Of a stretch of 32,188 nucleotides of DNA, positions 25,165 through 32,188 are shown piece after piece. Origin of the DNA: Gammaproteobacteria bacterium. Its GTDB lineage: Bacteria > Pseudomonadota > Gammaproteobacteria > Steroidobacterales > GCA-2729495. Position numbers and translations under genes: made by a program. The stretch lies in assembly GCA_023383705.1 (NCBI GenBank), contig JAHDYM010000026.1, positions 1-32,188 on the forward strand. Direction: 5' to 3'. The notes under the pieces are model-generated. The model worked only from the letters and a program-made list of their open reading frames with translations, had not been told where the DNA came from and searched no databases. The first letter of the stretch is position 1, and each line of letters opens with the position of its first letter.

Positions 25165-26949
25165 TCAGAACTGACTGTCGGGAAAGGCCACCAGCGCATC
25201 GGCACCGGCCTCGATGGCACGCAAACAGGCCGTAGCCAGTGGCGAGAACTGTCCGGCGTAGAAGTCCGCAGTAACCAGTTTTGCCATCAGGAATTCCCGC
25301 TCGGCCGCACTCGTCGCCGCACCGGCCGCCAGCCGCTCGCTGGCGATGACTGCTCCACGCGCCAGCTGCCAGCCACCGGTGACCGTACCGAGCAGCATCA
25401 GCATGCTGCAGGCGACAGCACCCGGCACCGCCGGATTCTTCGCATGATTCGCGGCCAGCCAGCGACCCGCAGCCTCGACGCTGGCGCAGCCTTCGGCATG
25501 CGCCTTGCGCACCGTCGCAAGCGCCGGATGGCGGGCGAGATCCGCATCCGTCGCGCGCATTTCAGCGAGCAGCGCGACCAGCGAGGCGCCACCATCGCGC
25601 AGGATCTTGCGCGCGACCAGGTCGTTGGCCTGGATGCCGGTGGTGCCTTCATAGATCGTCGTGATGCGCGCATCGCGCAGGTACTGCGCGGCGCCGGTTT
25701 CCTCCACATAGCCCATGCCACCGTGGATCTGCACGCCCAGCGAAGCCAGCACCTGGCCGATCTCCGTGGACCAGCCCTTGACCACCGGCGTCATCAACTC
25801 CACCCGCGCCCGGTGTTTCGCACGCGTCGCCGGATCGGGATGCCGCATGCTGATGTCGAGGTCGGCCGCCGTGACATAGGCGATGCTGCGCATCGCCTCG
25901 ATGTATGACTTCATCGTCAACAGCATGCGCCGCACATCGGCGTGCTGGATGATCGCAGCCCTGCCGTCCTGTCCCGGCACCTTGCCCTGCACGCGCTCGC
26001 GCGCATAGTCACGCGCCTGCTGATAGGCGCGCTCGGCAACCGCCACGCCCTCGAGTCCGACGCCCAGGCGGGCGTGGTTCATCATGGTGAACATCGCCGC
26101 CAGGCCATTGTTGGCCTCGCCGACCAGGTAACCGACCGCATTCTCGAAGGCCATCACGCAGGTCGGACTGCCGTGTATGCCGAGCTTGTGCTCGACCGAT
26201 ACCGGACGCACCGTGTTGCGCTCACCCGGTGTGCCATCGGCATTCAACAGGAACTTCGGCGCGAGGAACAGCGAAATGCCGCGCACGCCGGGCGGCGCAT
26301 CCGGCAGGCGCGCCAGCACCAGGTGCACGACATTTTCCGTCATGTCGTGGTCACCCCAGGTGATGAAGATCTTCTGCCCGGTGATGCGGTAGTGATCGCC
26401 TTCAGGCACCGCCTGTGCCCGCAGGGCGGCGAGATCGGAGCCGGCCTGCGGCTCGGTCAGGTTCATGGTGCCGGTCCATTCACCGGCCACCATCTTTGGC
26501 AGATAGGCCTTGCGCAGCGCATCCGAGGCGTGGGCCTCGATGGCACGGGCCGCGCCCTCGGTGAGCAGCGGGCACAGCGACCAGGCGAGGTTCGCGGAAC
26601 ACCACATTTCCTCGACGGCCACGCCGAGCAGGAACGGCAGGCCCTGCCCGCCGTACTCGGCGGGTGCCGTCAGACTGGCCCAGCCACCGGACTGGTACTC
26701 GCGGTAGGCAGCCTTGAATTCCGCAGGAACGATCACCCCGTCGTTCTCGACCCGGCTGCCCTGCCGGTCACCGACCGTATTGGTGGGTGCGATCACATCG
26801 CTGGCGAGTTGCGCCGCCTGCTCGAGGATGGCTTCGACGAGGTCGGGCGTGGCTTCCTCACAGCCCGGCAGGCACGCCACCCGGTCGAGGCCGGCAAGCT
26901 CGCGGATCACAAACAGCATTTCGCGGACGGGACCGTGATATTCAGGCAT
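25165..26949 (-). CDS. Acyl-CoA dehydrogenase (long form, DmdC/FadE-like)
   Basis: A 594-residue FAD-dependent acyl-CoA dehydrogenase with an extended C-terminal helical domain, the size of the DmdC-like group rather than the short 380-residue enzymes. Motifs are MNLTEPQAGSDLAALR (160-176), ITGQKIFITWGDHD, LGIHGSPTC and the catalytic base Glu434 in IYEGTTGIQANDL. It introduces the alpha-beta double bond in an acyl-CoA, probably in fatty-acid or branched-acid breakdown; the DmdC relation (3-methylmercaptopropionyl-CoA) is a family resemblance, not proof. It follows bipA on the same strand after 42 nt. Confidence 0.93.
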   Translation of the reverse strand: MPEYHGPVREMLFVIRELAGLDRVACLPGCEEATPDLVEAILEQAAQLASDVIAPTNTVGDRQGSRVENDGVIVPAEFKAAYREYQSGGWASLTAPAEYGGQGLPFLLGVAVEEMWCSANLAWSLCPLLTEGAARAIEAHASDALRKAYLPKMVAGEWTGTMNLTEPQAGSDLAALRAQAVPEGDHYRITGQKIFITWGDHDMTENVVHLVLARLPDAPPGVRGISLFLAPKFLLNADGTPGERNTVRPVSVEHKLGIHGSPTCVMAFENAVGYLVGEANNGLAAMFTMMNHARLGVGLEGVAVAERAYQQARDYARERVQGKVPGQDGRAAIIQHADVRRMLLTMKSYIEAMRSIAYVTAADLDISMRHPDPATRAKHRARVELMTPVVKGWSTEIGQVLASLGVQIHGGMGYVEETGAAQYLRDARITTIYEGTTGIQANDLVARKILRDGGASLVALLAEMRATDADLARHPALATVRKAHAEGCASVEAAGRWLAANHAKNPAVPGAVACSMLMLLGTVTGGWQLARGAVIASERLAAGAATSAAEREFLMAKLVTADFYAGQFSPLATACLRAIEAGADALVAFPDSQF

Positions 26950-26991
26950 CGTTCTCTGGCTCTGCTATGTGCATCCCCGGGGACAAAACCC

Positions 26992-28833
26992 TCAGGAGGC
27001 GCGTTGACGGGACTCCCGGCGACGATCCGTTTCCAGCAATAATTTCTTGCGCAGACGGATACTTACCGGCGTTACCTCGACGAGCTCATCATCATCGATG
27101 AACTCCAGTGCCTGCTCGAGGGAGAGGCGTATCGGCGGCGTCAGCAGGATGTTCTCGTCCGACCCGGCCGCGCGGATATTGGTCAGCTGCTTGGCCTTGG
27201 TCGGATTCACGACCAGGTCGCTGCCCCGGCTGTGTATGCCGCAGATCATACCTTCATAGACCGCTTCGCCGTGACCGATGAACAGGCGGCCGCGCTCCTG
27301 CAGATTGAACAACGCATAGGCCAGCGCCTTGCCGGTCACCATCGAGACCAGCACGCCGTTGTTGCGCTGACCGATCGCGGCCGGTACGCGGCGATCGTAT
27401 TTCTCGAAGACGTGATAGATGAGCCCGGTGCCCGTGGTACAGGTCAGGTACTCGGTACGGAAGCCGATCAGGCCGCGGGCCGGAATGCGGTACTCCAGGC
27501 GCAGGCGGCCGGTGCCATCGGGCGTCATGCTCAGCAACTCGCCCTTGCGCTCGGCCAGCCGGCTCATCACCGCACCCTGGTGCTGCTCTTCGAAATCACA
27601 GGTGACCTGCTCCCAGGGCTCACAGCGCACGCCATCGATTTCCTGCTCGATCACCTCGGGCCGGGACACCGCCAGCTCATAGCCTTCGCGACGCATGTTC
27701 TCGATCAGGATCGACAGGTGCAGTTCGCCACGACCGGATACGCGGAACTTGTCCGGGTCATCGGTCTGCTCCACACGCAGCGCCACGTTGTGTTTCAGTT
27801 CGCGATCCAGCCGCTCCTTGATGTGCCGGCTGGTCAGGAACTTGCCTTCCTTGCCGGCGAACGGCGACTTGTTCACGCAGAAGGTCATGCTGATGGTGGG
27901 TTCATCGACCTTGAGCGGCGGCAGCGCCTCGGGCACTTCGCGGTCGCAGACCGTATCGGAGATATAGAGTTCCTCGATGCCGCTGAACACCACGATGTCG
28001 CCGGCACTTGCCGACTCCACGCGATAGCGGTCCAGGCCGAGGAAGCCGTACAGCTCGCCCAGCCGTCCGCTGCGGACCTTGCCATTGGCACCGACGATGC
28101 TGACCGTCGAACCGGCAACCGCGCGACCGCGCGTGATGCGGCCGATCCCGAGCATGCCCACATAGGAGTCGTAGTCGAGGCTGGAGACTTGCAGCTGCAG
28201 CGGGCCGTTTGGATCCACCTTCGGCGGCGACACGTGCTTCACGATGGCCTCGAACAGCGGCGTCATGTCGCCGGAACGCACGGTGGACTCCGTGCCGGCA
28301 TAGCCGTTCAGCGCCGACGCGTAGATCACCGGGAAGTCGAGCTGGGCATTGGTTGCGCCGAGCCGGTCGAAGAGTTCGAAGGTTGCGTCGAGCACCCAGC
28401 CCGGACGGGCACCGTCACGATCGACCTTGTTGATCACGACGATGGGCGTGAATCCGAAGGCGAAGGCCTTCTGGGTGACGAAGCGGGTCTGCGGCATCGG
28501 GCCATCGACGGCATCGACCAGCAGCAGCACGCAGTCAGCCATCGACAGCACGCGCTCGACCTCACCGCCAAAATCCGCATGGCCCGGCGTATCGATGATG
28601 TTGATGAAGTACTCGCCCCAGGTGATCGCGGTGTTCTTGGCGAGGATGGTGATGCCGCGTTCCTTCTCCAGGTCGTTGGAGTCCATGGCCCGCTCGGGCA
28701 GATGGAAGCGCGCATCGAGGGTACCCGACTGGCGCAACAGCTTGTCGACCAGCGTGGTCTTGCCATGGTCGACATGCGCAATGATGGCAATATTGCGCAG
28801 CTTGTCAGTCGCTTTGATCGCGGAGTTGTTCAT
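26992..28833 (-). CDS. bipA: Ribosome-associated GTPase BipA/TypA
   Basis: A 613-residue translational GTPase of normal BipA length. G1 is AHVDHGKTT (residues 20-28), the switch I region is EKERGITI, G3 is [15 protein letters not shown] and G4 is NKVD. The EF-G-like C-terminal domains include [19 protein letters not shown] and the BipA-specific tail [32 protein letters not shown] and [18 protein letters not shown]. It assists late 50S assembly, above all in the cold or under stress. ATG 28833 gives the normal [20 protein letters not shown]; no clear Shine-Dalgarno is present. Confidence 0.97.
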   Translation of the reverse strand: MNNSAIKATDKLRNIAIIAHVDHGKTTLVDKLLRQSGTLDARFHLPERAMDSNDLEKERGITILAKNTAITWGEYFINIIDTPGHADFGGEVERVLSMADCVLLLVDAVDGPMPQTRFVTQKAFAFGFTPIVVINKVDRDGARPGWVLDATFELFDRLGATNAQLDFPVIYASALNGYAGTESTVRSGDMTPLFEAIVKHVSPPKVDPNGPLQLQVSSLDYDSYVGMLGIGRITRGRAVAGSTVSIVGANGKVRSGRLGELYGFLGLDRYRVESASAGDIVVFSGIEELYISDTVCDREVPEALPPLKVDEPTISMTFCVNKSPFAGKEGKFLTSRHIKERLDRELKHNVALRVEQTDDPDKFRVSGRGELHLSILIENMRREGYELAVSRPEVIEQEIDGVRCEPWEQVTCDFEEQHQGAVMSRLAERKGELLSMTPDGTGRLRLEYRIPARGLIGFRTEYLTCTTGTGLIYHVFEKYDRRVPAAIGQRNNGVLVSMVTGKALAYALFNLQERGRLFIGHGEAVYEGMICGIHSRGSDLVVNPTKAKQLTNIRAAGSDENILLTPPIRLSLEQALEFIDDDELVEVTPVSIRLRKKLLLETDRRRESRQRAS

Positions 28834-28864
28834 CAGGGGGTGCCGGGGGTACGAAAGGCCGCGA

Positions 28865-28870
28865 ATTATA
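28865..28870 (-). promoter_or_regulatory. bipA: -10 hexamer of the bipA promoter
   Basis: A perfect TATAAT on the minus strand 32 nt upstream of the bipA ATG; transcription would start near 28858 and leave a leader of about 25 nt. No good -35 is seen at 16-18 nt (GTACTG-like bases only), so the promoter may need an activator or rely on the perfect -10. Confidence 0.6.
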
Positions 28871-28966
28871 GGGGAGAATCCGCAGCCAGTACGCACCAAT
28901 GTGAGCCTTTTGGCGCAGGAGCGTGTGGTGAGCGGTGTAAACTCGCAGCCGTGACCGGGAGGCTGG

Positions 28967-29581
28967 ATGCGCAGGAACCGGGTAAATCCGCAGGGCCAAG
29001 GCCCTTTTCAGGCTGCCTCATGCCGGCTTGCGGCGCTGCTGGTCGGCGCTGGCCTGCTGTTCCTGGCCGGGTGTGCCGGAGCCCCCAGGACTGCCGATCA
29101 GGCCGCCCGGGCACCGGTTTCCGCCCCGCTGCCTGCCCCCGCGCCCTCCGCCCCCGTACTCGACCCGCTGCGCGCGCAGGTCATTTTCACGGCCATGCAG
29201 ATGGTCGGCGTTCCCTATCTGTGGGGCGGCAGCACACCCGCCGGCTTCGATTGCAGCGGCCTGGTGCAATACGCGTATTCGAATGCGGGACTGCAGCTGC
29301 CACGCACCGCTGCCGACCAGTTTGCCGCGGCCACACCCCTGACCATCGAGGACGCGGTCGCCGGCGACCTGCTGTTCTTCAACGATCGCAGTCGCACCTC
29401 GCACGTCGCCATCTACCTGGGTGAAGGCCGGTTCGTGCACGCCCCGAATGGCGGCAACCGCGTTTCGCTCGATGATTTGCAGACTTCCTACTGGCGCACG
29501 CACTTCAGCGGCGCCGGACGGGTCATCCCGCCGGACGGGCTCAGATCGTGCCCAGATACCACTCGTAGTCGAGATTGCTGA
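28967..29581 (+). CDS. NlpC/P60-family cell-wall hydrolase lipoprotein
   Basis: A 204-residue lipoprotein. A signal peptide with lipobox LAGC (residues 33-36, lipidated Cys36) precedes a proline/alanine-rich spacer (43-65) and an NlpC/P60 domain with the catalytic Cys96 (FDCSGLV), His146 (SHVAIYLG) and His158 (FVHAPNGG). Enzymes of this type cut peptide cross-links or stem peptides of peptidoglycan in the periplasm. The C-terminus overlaps the convergent glutamine-synthetase gene by 41 nt, so the last residues (RSCPDTTRSRDC) lie antisense to it. ATG 28967 leaves a long cationic n-region; no nearer start fits as well. Confidence 0.92.
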   Translation: MRRNRVNPQGQGPFQAASCRLAALLVGAGLLFLAGCAGAPRTADQAARAPVSAPLPAPAPSAPVLDPLRAQVIFTAMQMVGVPYLWGGSTPAGFDCSGLVQYAYSNAGLQLPRTAADQFAAATPLTIEDAVAGDLLFFNDRSRTSHVAIYLGEGRFVHAPNGGNRVSLDDLQTSYWRTHFSGAGRVIPPDGLRSCPDTTRSRDC

Positions 29582-30923
29582 CCTGGGCGTGGAAGGCCTC
29601 CGCCTCATGCCGGCGGGCCAGGCTGAACACGCGGCAGAACTCCGCCCCCAGGTAGCCCGGCAGCAAGCGGCCTGCAGCGAAGGCATCCAGCGCGGTCTCC
29701 CAGCGTGGTGACAGGCTGACCTCCTCCGCCATCACCTCGCCCTCGCCGATCATGCGCGGTGGCTCGATCTGCTGCGCAAGTCCCGCATGGACCCCGGCCA
29801 GGATCGCTGCCATCGCCAGGTAGGGATTGCAGTCGGCACCGGCCACCCGATGCTCGAGGCGCAGGTTGCGCTCATCCGACATGGGAATGCGCACCGCAAC
29901 GTGACGATGATTGACTCCCCAGTTCGGCGCGATCGGCGCAAAGCAGCCGGGCCGGATCCGGCGGTAGGAATTGGCATTGGGCGCAAAGATGGCCAGCGAT
30001 TCCGGCATGGCCGCCAGCAGGCCGCCGACGGCATGGCGGAGATTCCTGCCGTAACCCCCCGCCAGCGGTTCTGGCGGGGGCTGTGCAAACACATTGCGGC
30101 CATCCCGGTCGACGAGACTGAGGTGCACGTGCATCCCGGAACCGTCGAGCTCCGCGAAGGGCTTCGCCATGAAGGTCGCGGCCAGGCCGTGCTTCTGCGC
30201 AACCCCGCGAATCAGCCGACGCAGCAGTATCGCGTGGTCGCAGGCGGCGAGCGCATCGGCGACGTGTTGGAGGTTGATCTCGAACTGGCCTGCACCGTAC
30301 TCCGAGACGATGCTGCCGACAGGAATCCGCTGCGTTTCACAGGCCGCGGTGATCTCCGCAAACAGCGGATCAAGGTCGTGCAGATCCTCGAGACTGTAGA
30401 CGCGCGGCCCCACCGACCGGCGCTGCGTGCCCGGCACACGCCCCTGCCAGGCCCTGGGCGCTTCGCCTGAGGTGTCATCCAGCAGGTAGAACTCGTACTC
30501 GACGGCGACCACGGGCGTCAGCCCAAGTTCTTCAAAACGGCGCAGGACCCCGGCCAGCACATGCCTGCCATCGGCAAAAAAAGGCCGGCCATCGCGGTGC
30601 TCCATGCCCAGCAGGCACTGGCCGGGCTGCGTCCCTGACCAGGGCACCGGCACCAGGGAACCGGGTACCGGGCGACAGACATGATCGGGATCGCCATCGT
30701 CCGAGCCATGGCAGAGCCCGTCGATCAGCGCACCGCGACTGTCGAGCAGGATGCCGGTGGCCGGAAAGGCGATACCGTCGCGCCAGAGTGACGCCAGTTC
30801 ACGGCGGCTGATGCGCTTGCCACGCAAAATACCGTTGAGGTCCGGCAGCAGCAGTTCAACCGCCCGGGTATCCGGCCAGGCGGCGAGGAAACCGCGGACC
30901 TCATCGACGGGTTCGTCGTTCAT
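29541..30923 (-). CDS. Glutamine synthetase-family enzyme (gamma-glutamylpolyamine synthetase-like)
   Basis: A 460-residue protein of the GSI superfamily, close in length to PuuA/GlnA3-like enzymes and shorter at the N-terminus than true GlnA. Motifs are VEYEFYLLD (metal Glu), SEYGAGQFEINLQ, FMAKPFAELDGSGMHVHLSL, NSYRRIRPGCFAPIAPNWG and RLEHRVAGADCNPYLAMAAIL. It joins glutamate to an amine such as putrescine with ATP, usually as the first step of polyamine use. No other puu gene is nearby, so the symbol is withheld. It is divergent from purU and overlaps the NlpC gene at the 3' end. Confidence 0.92.
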   Translation of the reverse strand: MNDEPVDEVRGFLAAWPDTRAVELLLPDLNGILRGKRISRRELASLWRDGIAFPATGILLDSRGALIDGLCHGSDDGDPDHVCRPVPGSLVPVPWSGTQPGQCLLGMEHRDGRPFFADGRHVLAGVLRRFEELGLTPVVAVEYEFYLLDDTSGEAPRAWQGRVPGTQRRSVGPRVYSLEDLHDLDPLFAEITAACETQRIPVGSIVSEYGAGQFEINLQHVADALAACDHAILLRRLIRGVAQKHGLAATFMAKPFAELDGSGMHVHLSLVDRDGRNVFAQPPPEPLAGGYGRNLRHAVGGLLAAMPESLAIFAPNANSYRRIRPGCFAPIAPNWGVNHRHVAVRIPMSDERNLRLEHRVAGADCNPYLAMAAILAGVHAGLAQQIEPPRMIGEGEVMAEEVSLSPRWETALDAFAAGRLLPGYLGAEFCRVFSLARRHEAEAFHAQVSNLDYEWYLGTI

Positions 30924-30942
30924 GGCGCTATTCCTGACTCAT

Positions 30943-30966
30943 GCCGGGATTCTGACCAATCCCGGC
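30943..30966. promoter_or_regulatory. Inverted repeat between glutamine synthetase-like gene and purU
   Basis: GCCGGGATT-CTGACC-AATCCCGGC is a perfect 9-bp inverted repeat with a 6-nt spacer, in the middle of the 92-nt region between two divergent genes. It fits a regulator site or a leader hairpin of the minus-strand transcript. Confidence 0.5.
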
Positions 30967-31015
30967 CGCCGCGTCGATCCTGATACCATTCCGGCACGCA
31001 GACGCAGGGCATGAA

Positions 31016-31879
31016 ATGAACAATCCGGCACACTCGCACATCCTGACCGTCGTATGCCCCGACAAGATCGGCATCGTGGCCGCAGTCGCCGGCTACCTGA
31101 CATCACGGAAGTATTTCATCGAGGAATCGTCCCACTTCGGCGACAGCGATACCGGCACCTTCTTCATGCGCACCCGCTTCGTCGCGCCCGATACGGGCTT
31201 TTCCCGCACCGGCTTTGCCAGCGGCTTTGCCGACATCGCGCGCGAGTTCGCCATCGAGTGGCAGGTGCATGACACCGCGGTATTGCCGCGCGTGCTGATC
31301 ATGGTTTCCCGCTACGACCACTGCCTCAACGACCTCCTGTACCGCTACCGTACCGGCGCGCTGAAGATGGCGATTCCGGCCATCATCTCCAATCACATGG
31401 ACCTCGCCGGGCTGGCCAGCTGGCACAAGGTGCCTTTCTTCCACATACCGGTGTCGCCGGAAACGCGCCAGGGTGCCGAAGAGCGCCTGATGGACATCGC
31501 CGGCGACACGCAGGCCGAGCTGATCGTGCTGGCCCGCTACATGCAGGTCCTGTCGCCGGCGGTCTGCGCGCGGTATCCGGGACGCATCATCAACATCCAT
31601 CACTCCTTCCTGCCCGGCTTCAAGGGCGCGAAGCCCTACCACGAGGCCCACCGGCGCGGCGTCAAGCTGATCGGCGCAACCGCGCACTATGTGACGGCAG
31701 ACCTCGACGAAGGTCCGATCATCGAGCAGACGGTGGAGCGGGCAGACCACACCATGTCGCCCGACGACCTGGCCGCCATCGGCCGGGACGTGGAATCAAT
31801 CACGCTGGCGCGGGCGGTCAAGCTGCATATCGAGCATCGCGTTTTCGTGAACGGCAGCAAGACGGTCGTGCTGCGCTGA
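31016..31879 (+). CDS. purU: Formyltetrahydrofolate deformylase
   Basis: A 287-residue PurU: an N-terminal ACT domain (residues 8-85, LTVVCPDKIGIVAAVAGYL) followed by a formyltransferase-type catalytic domain with Asn193, His195 (INIHHSFLPGF) and Asp231 (DLDEGPIIEQ). It splits 10-formyl-THF to formate and THF, balancing the one-carbon pool and supplying formate for PurT. The ATG at 31016 has an AGGGC about 8 nt upstream. An upstream out-of-frame ATG AAA TGA (31011-31019) overlaps the start and may be a trivial mini-ORF. The length is normal. Confidence 0.96.
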   Translation: MNNPAHSHILTVVCPDKIGIVAAVAGYLTSRKYFIEESSHFGDSDTGTFFMRTRFVAPDTGFSRTGFASGFADIAREFAIEWQVHDTAVLPRVLIMVSRYDHCLNDLLYRYRTGALKMAIPAIISNHMDLAGLASWHKVPFFHIPVSPETRQGAEERLMDIAGDTQAELIVLARYMQVLSPAVCARYPGRIINIHHSFLPGFKGAKPYHEAHRRGVKLIGATAHYVTADLDEGPIIEQTVERADHTMSPDDLAAIGRDVESITLARAVKLHIEHRVFVNGSKTVVLR

Positions 31880-31907
31880 GGGCAGCGCGGCGCGGACACA
31901 GCGGGAA

Positions 31908-32188
31908 TCAGGCGCTCTTGCGGGCCTGGACCACCGGACGCAACAACACAGCCAGCTCGCGCAGCGTCTTTTCGGTGGTCGGCCAGTCGATGCAGCCGTC
32001 CGTGACCGATACACCGTAGCGGAGCTTGCTGCGATCAGCCGGGATGTCCTGGTTGCCGGCCTCGAGATTGCTTTCCAGCATGAGGCCGATGATCGACCTG
32101 TTGCCGTTGACGATCTGCTCAATGCAGTCACGCGCCACCAGCGGCTGCAGCGAGGGATCCTTGTTCGAGTTGCCGTGACTGCAGTCGA
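31908..32188 (-). CDS. 3-deoxy-7-phosphoheptulonate (DAHP) synthase, class I, C-terminal part
   Basis: The minus strand from the window edge reads DCSHGNSNKDPSLQPLVARD, then CIEQIVNGNRSIIGLMLESN, then LEAGNQDIPADRSKLRYGVSVTDGCIDWPTTEKTLRELAVLL. This matches the C-terminus of the AroF/G/H type of DAHP synthase (DxSHxNSxK, IxGxMxESNL, YGxSxTDxCIxW), the first enzyme of the shikimate pathway. About 93 codons are inside; the upstream two-thirds, including the feedback site region, are outside, so the isozyme cannot be told. It is convergent with purU. Confidence 0.95.
   Translation of the reverse strand, partial: DCSHGNSNKDPSLQPLVARDCIEQIVNGNRSIIGLMLESNLEAGNQDIPADRSKLRYGVSVTDGCIDWPTTEKTLRELAVLLRPVVQARKSA

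Noticed and set aside
27232-29424. 730-codon plus-strand open frame over bipA
   Set aside because: Antisense shadow of bipA; low-complexity composition typical of a reversed GC-rich gene, while bipA motifs are complete on the minus strand.

Overview
The window is a dense, GC-rich (by eye well above 60%) bacterial chromosome segment, most consistent with an aerobic gammaproteobacterium of the Xanthomonadales/Nevskiales/Steroidobacterales type. That placement is an inference from proteobacterial housekeeping proteins (BipA, PurU, class I DAHP synthase, YbdG-type channel, Hsp20), codon usage and FadD/acyl-CoA dehydrogenase genes; no rRNA or tRNA gene is present to fix it. Many genes are joined by 4-nt ATGA overlaps, which helps define operons.

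Left part (1-9645): a fadD-type ligase gene cut by the edge reads left. Divergent from it runs an isoprenoid operon whose first gene encodes a single polypeptide joining class II HMG-CoA reductase to mevalonate kinase. It is coupled to type I IPP isomerase (idi), an SDR, and a two-gene ABC-2 exporter. An MFS transporter and a second SDR follow behind a palindromic operator-like site. Convergent to these (9697-12335, minus) are a Rieske oxygenase, a TetR regulator with a promoter/operator that may give a leaderless mRNA, and an alpha/beta hydrolase; together this looks like a small catabolic or modification module.

Middle (about 12.4-15.0 kb): a short accessory island, visibly more AT-rich in its right half. 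It holds a HigBA-like toxin-antitoxin pair with its own promoter and operator, a gene-poor stretch, a chimeric MazG-like/DUF2075 gene that lacks the helicase P-loop, and a broken remnant of a type I restriction methyltransferase gene (hsdM). It looks like the scar of a decayed defence island.

Carotenoid operon (22204 to 16824, minus): thioredoxin-fold exported protein without cysteines in its mature part, crtY, crtI, crtB, and an MFS protein, packed with overlaps or 0-1 nt gaps, possibly continuing into a YbdG-type channel. The expected product is beta-carotene from GGPP. The isoprene units could come from the mevalonate operon 13 kb away, but GGPP synthase, phosphomevalonate kinase and the decarboxylase are not in this window.

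Right part (22.3-32.2 kb): a small exported protein; an Hsp20 gene with a sigma32-like promoter, a possible SD-masking leader stem and a textbook terminator; a trans-sulfuration enzyme; a cupin; a minisatellite enclosed in an inverted repeat; an acyl-CoA dehydrogenase; bipA; an NlpC/P60 lipoprotein; a glutamine-synthetase-family enzyme; purU; and the 3' end of a DAHP synthase gene at the right edge.
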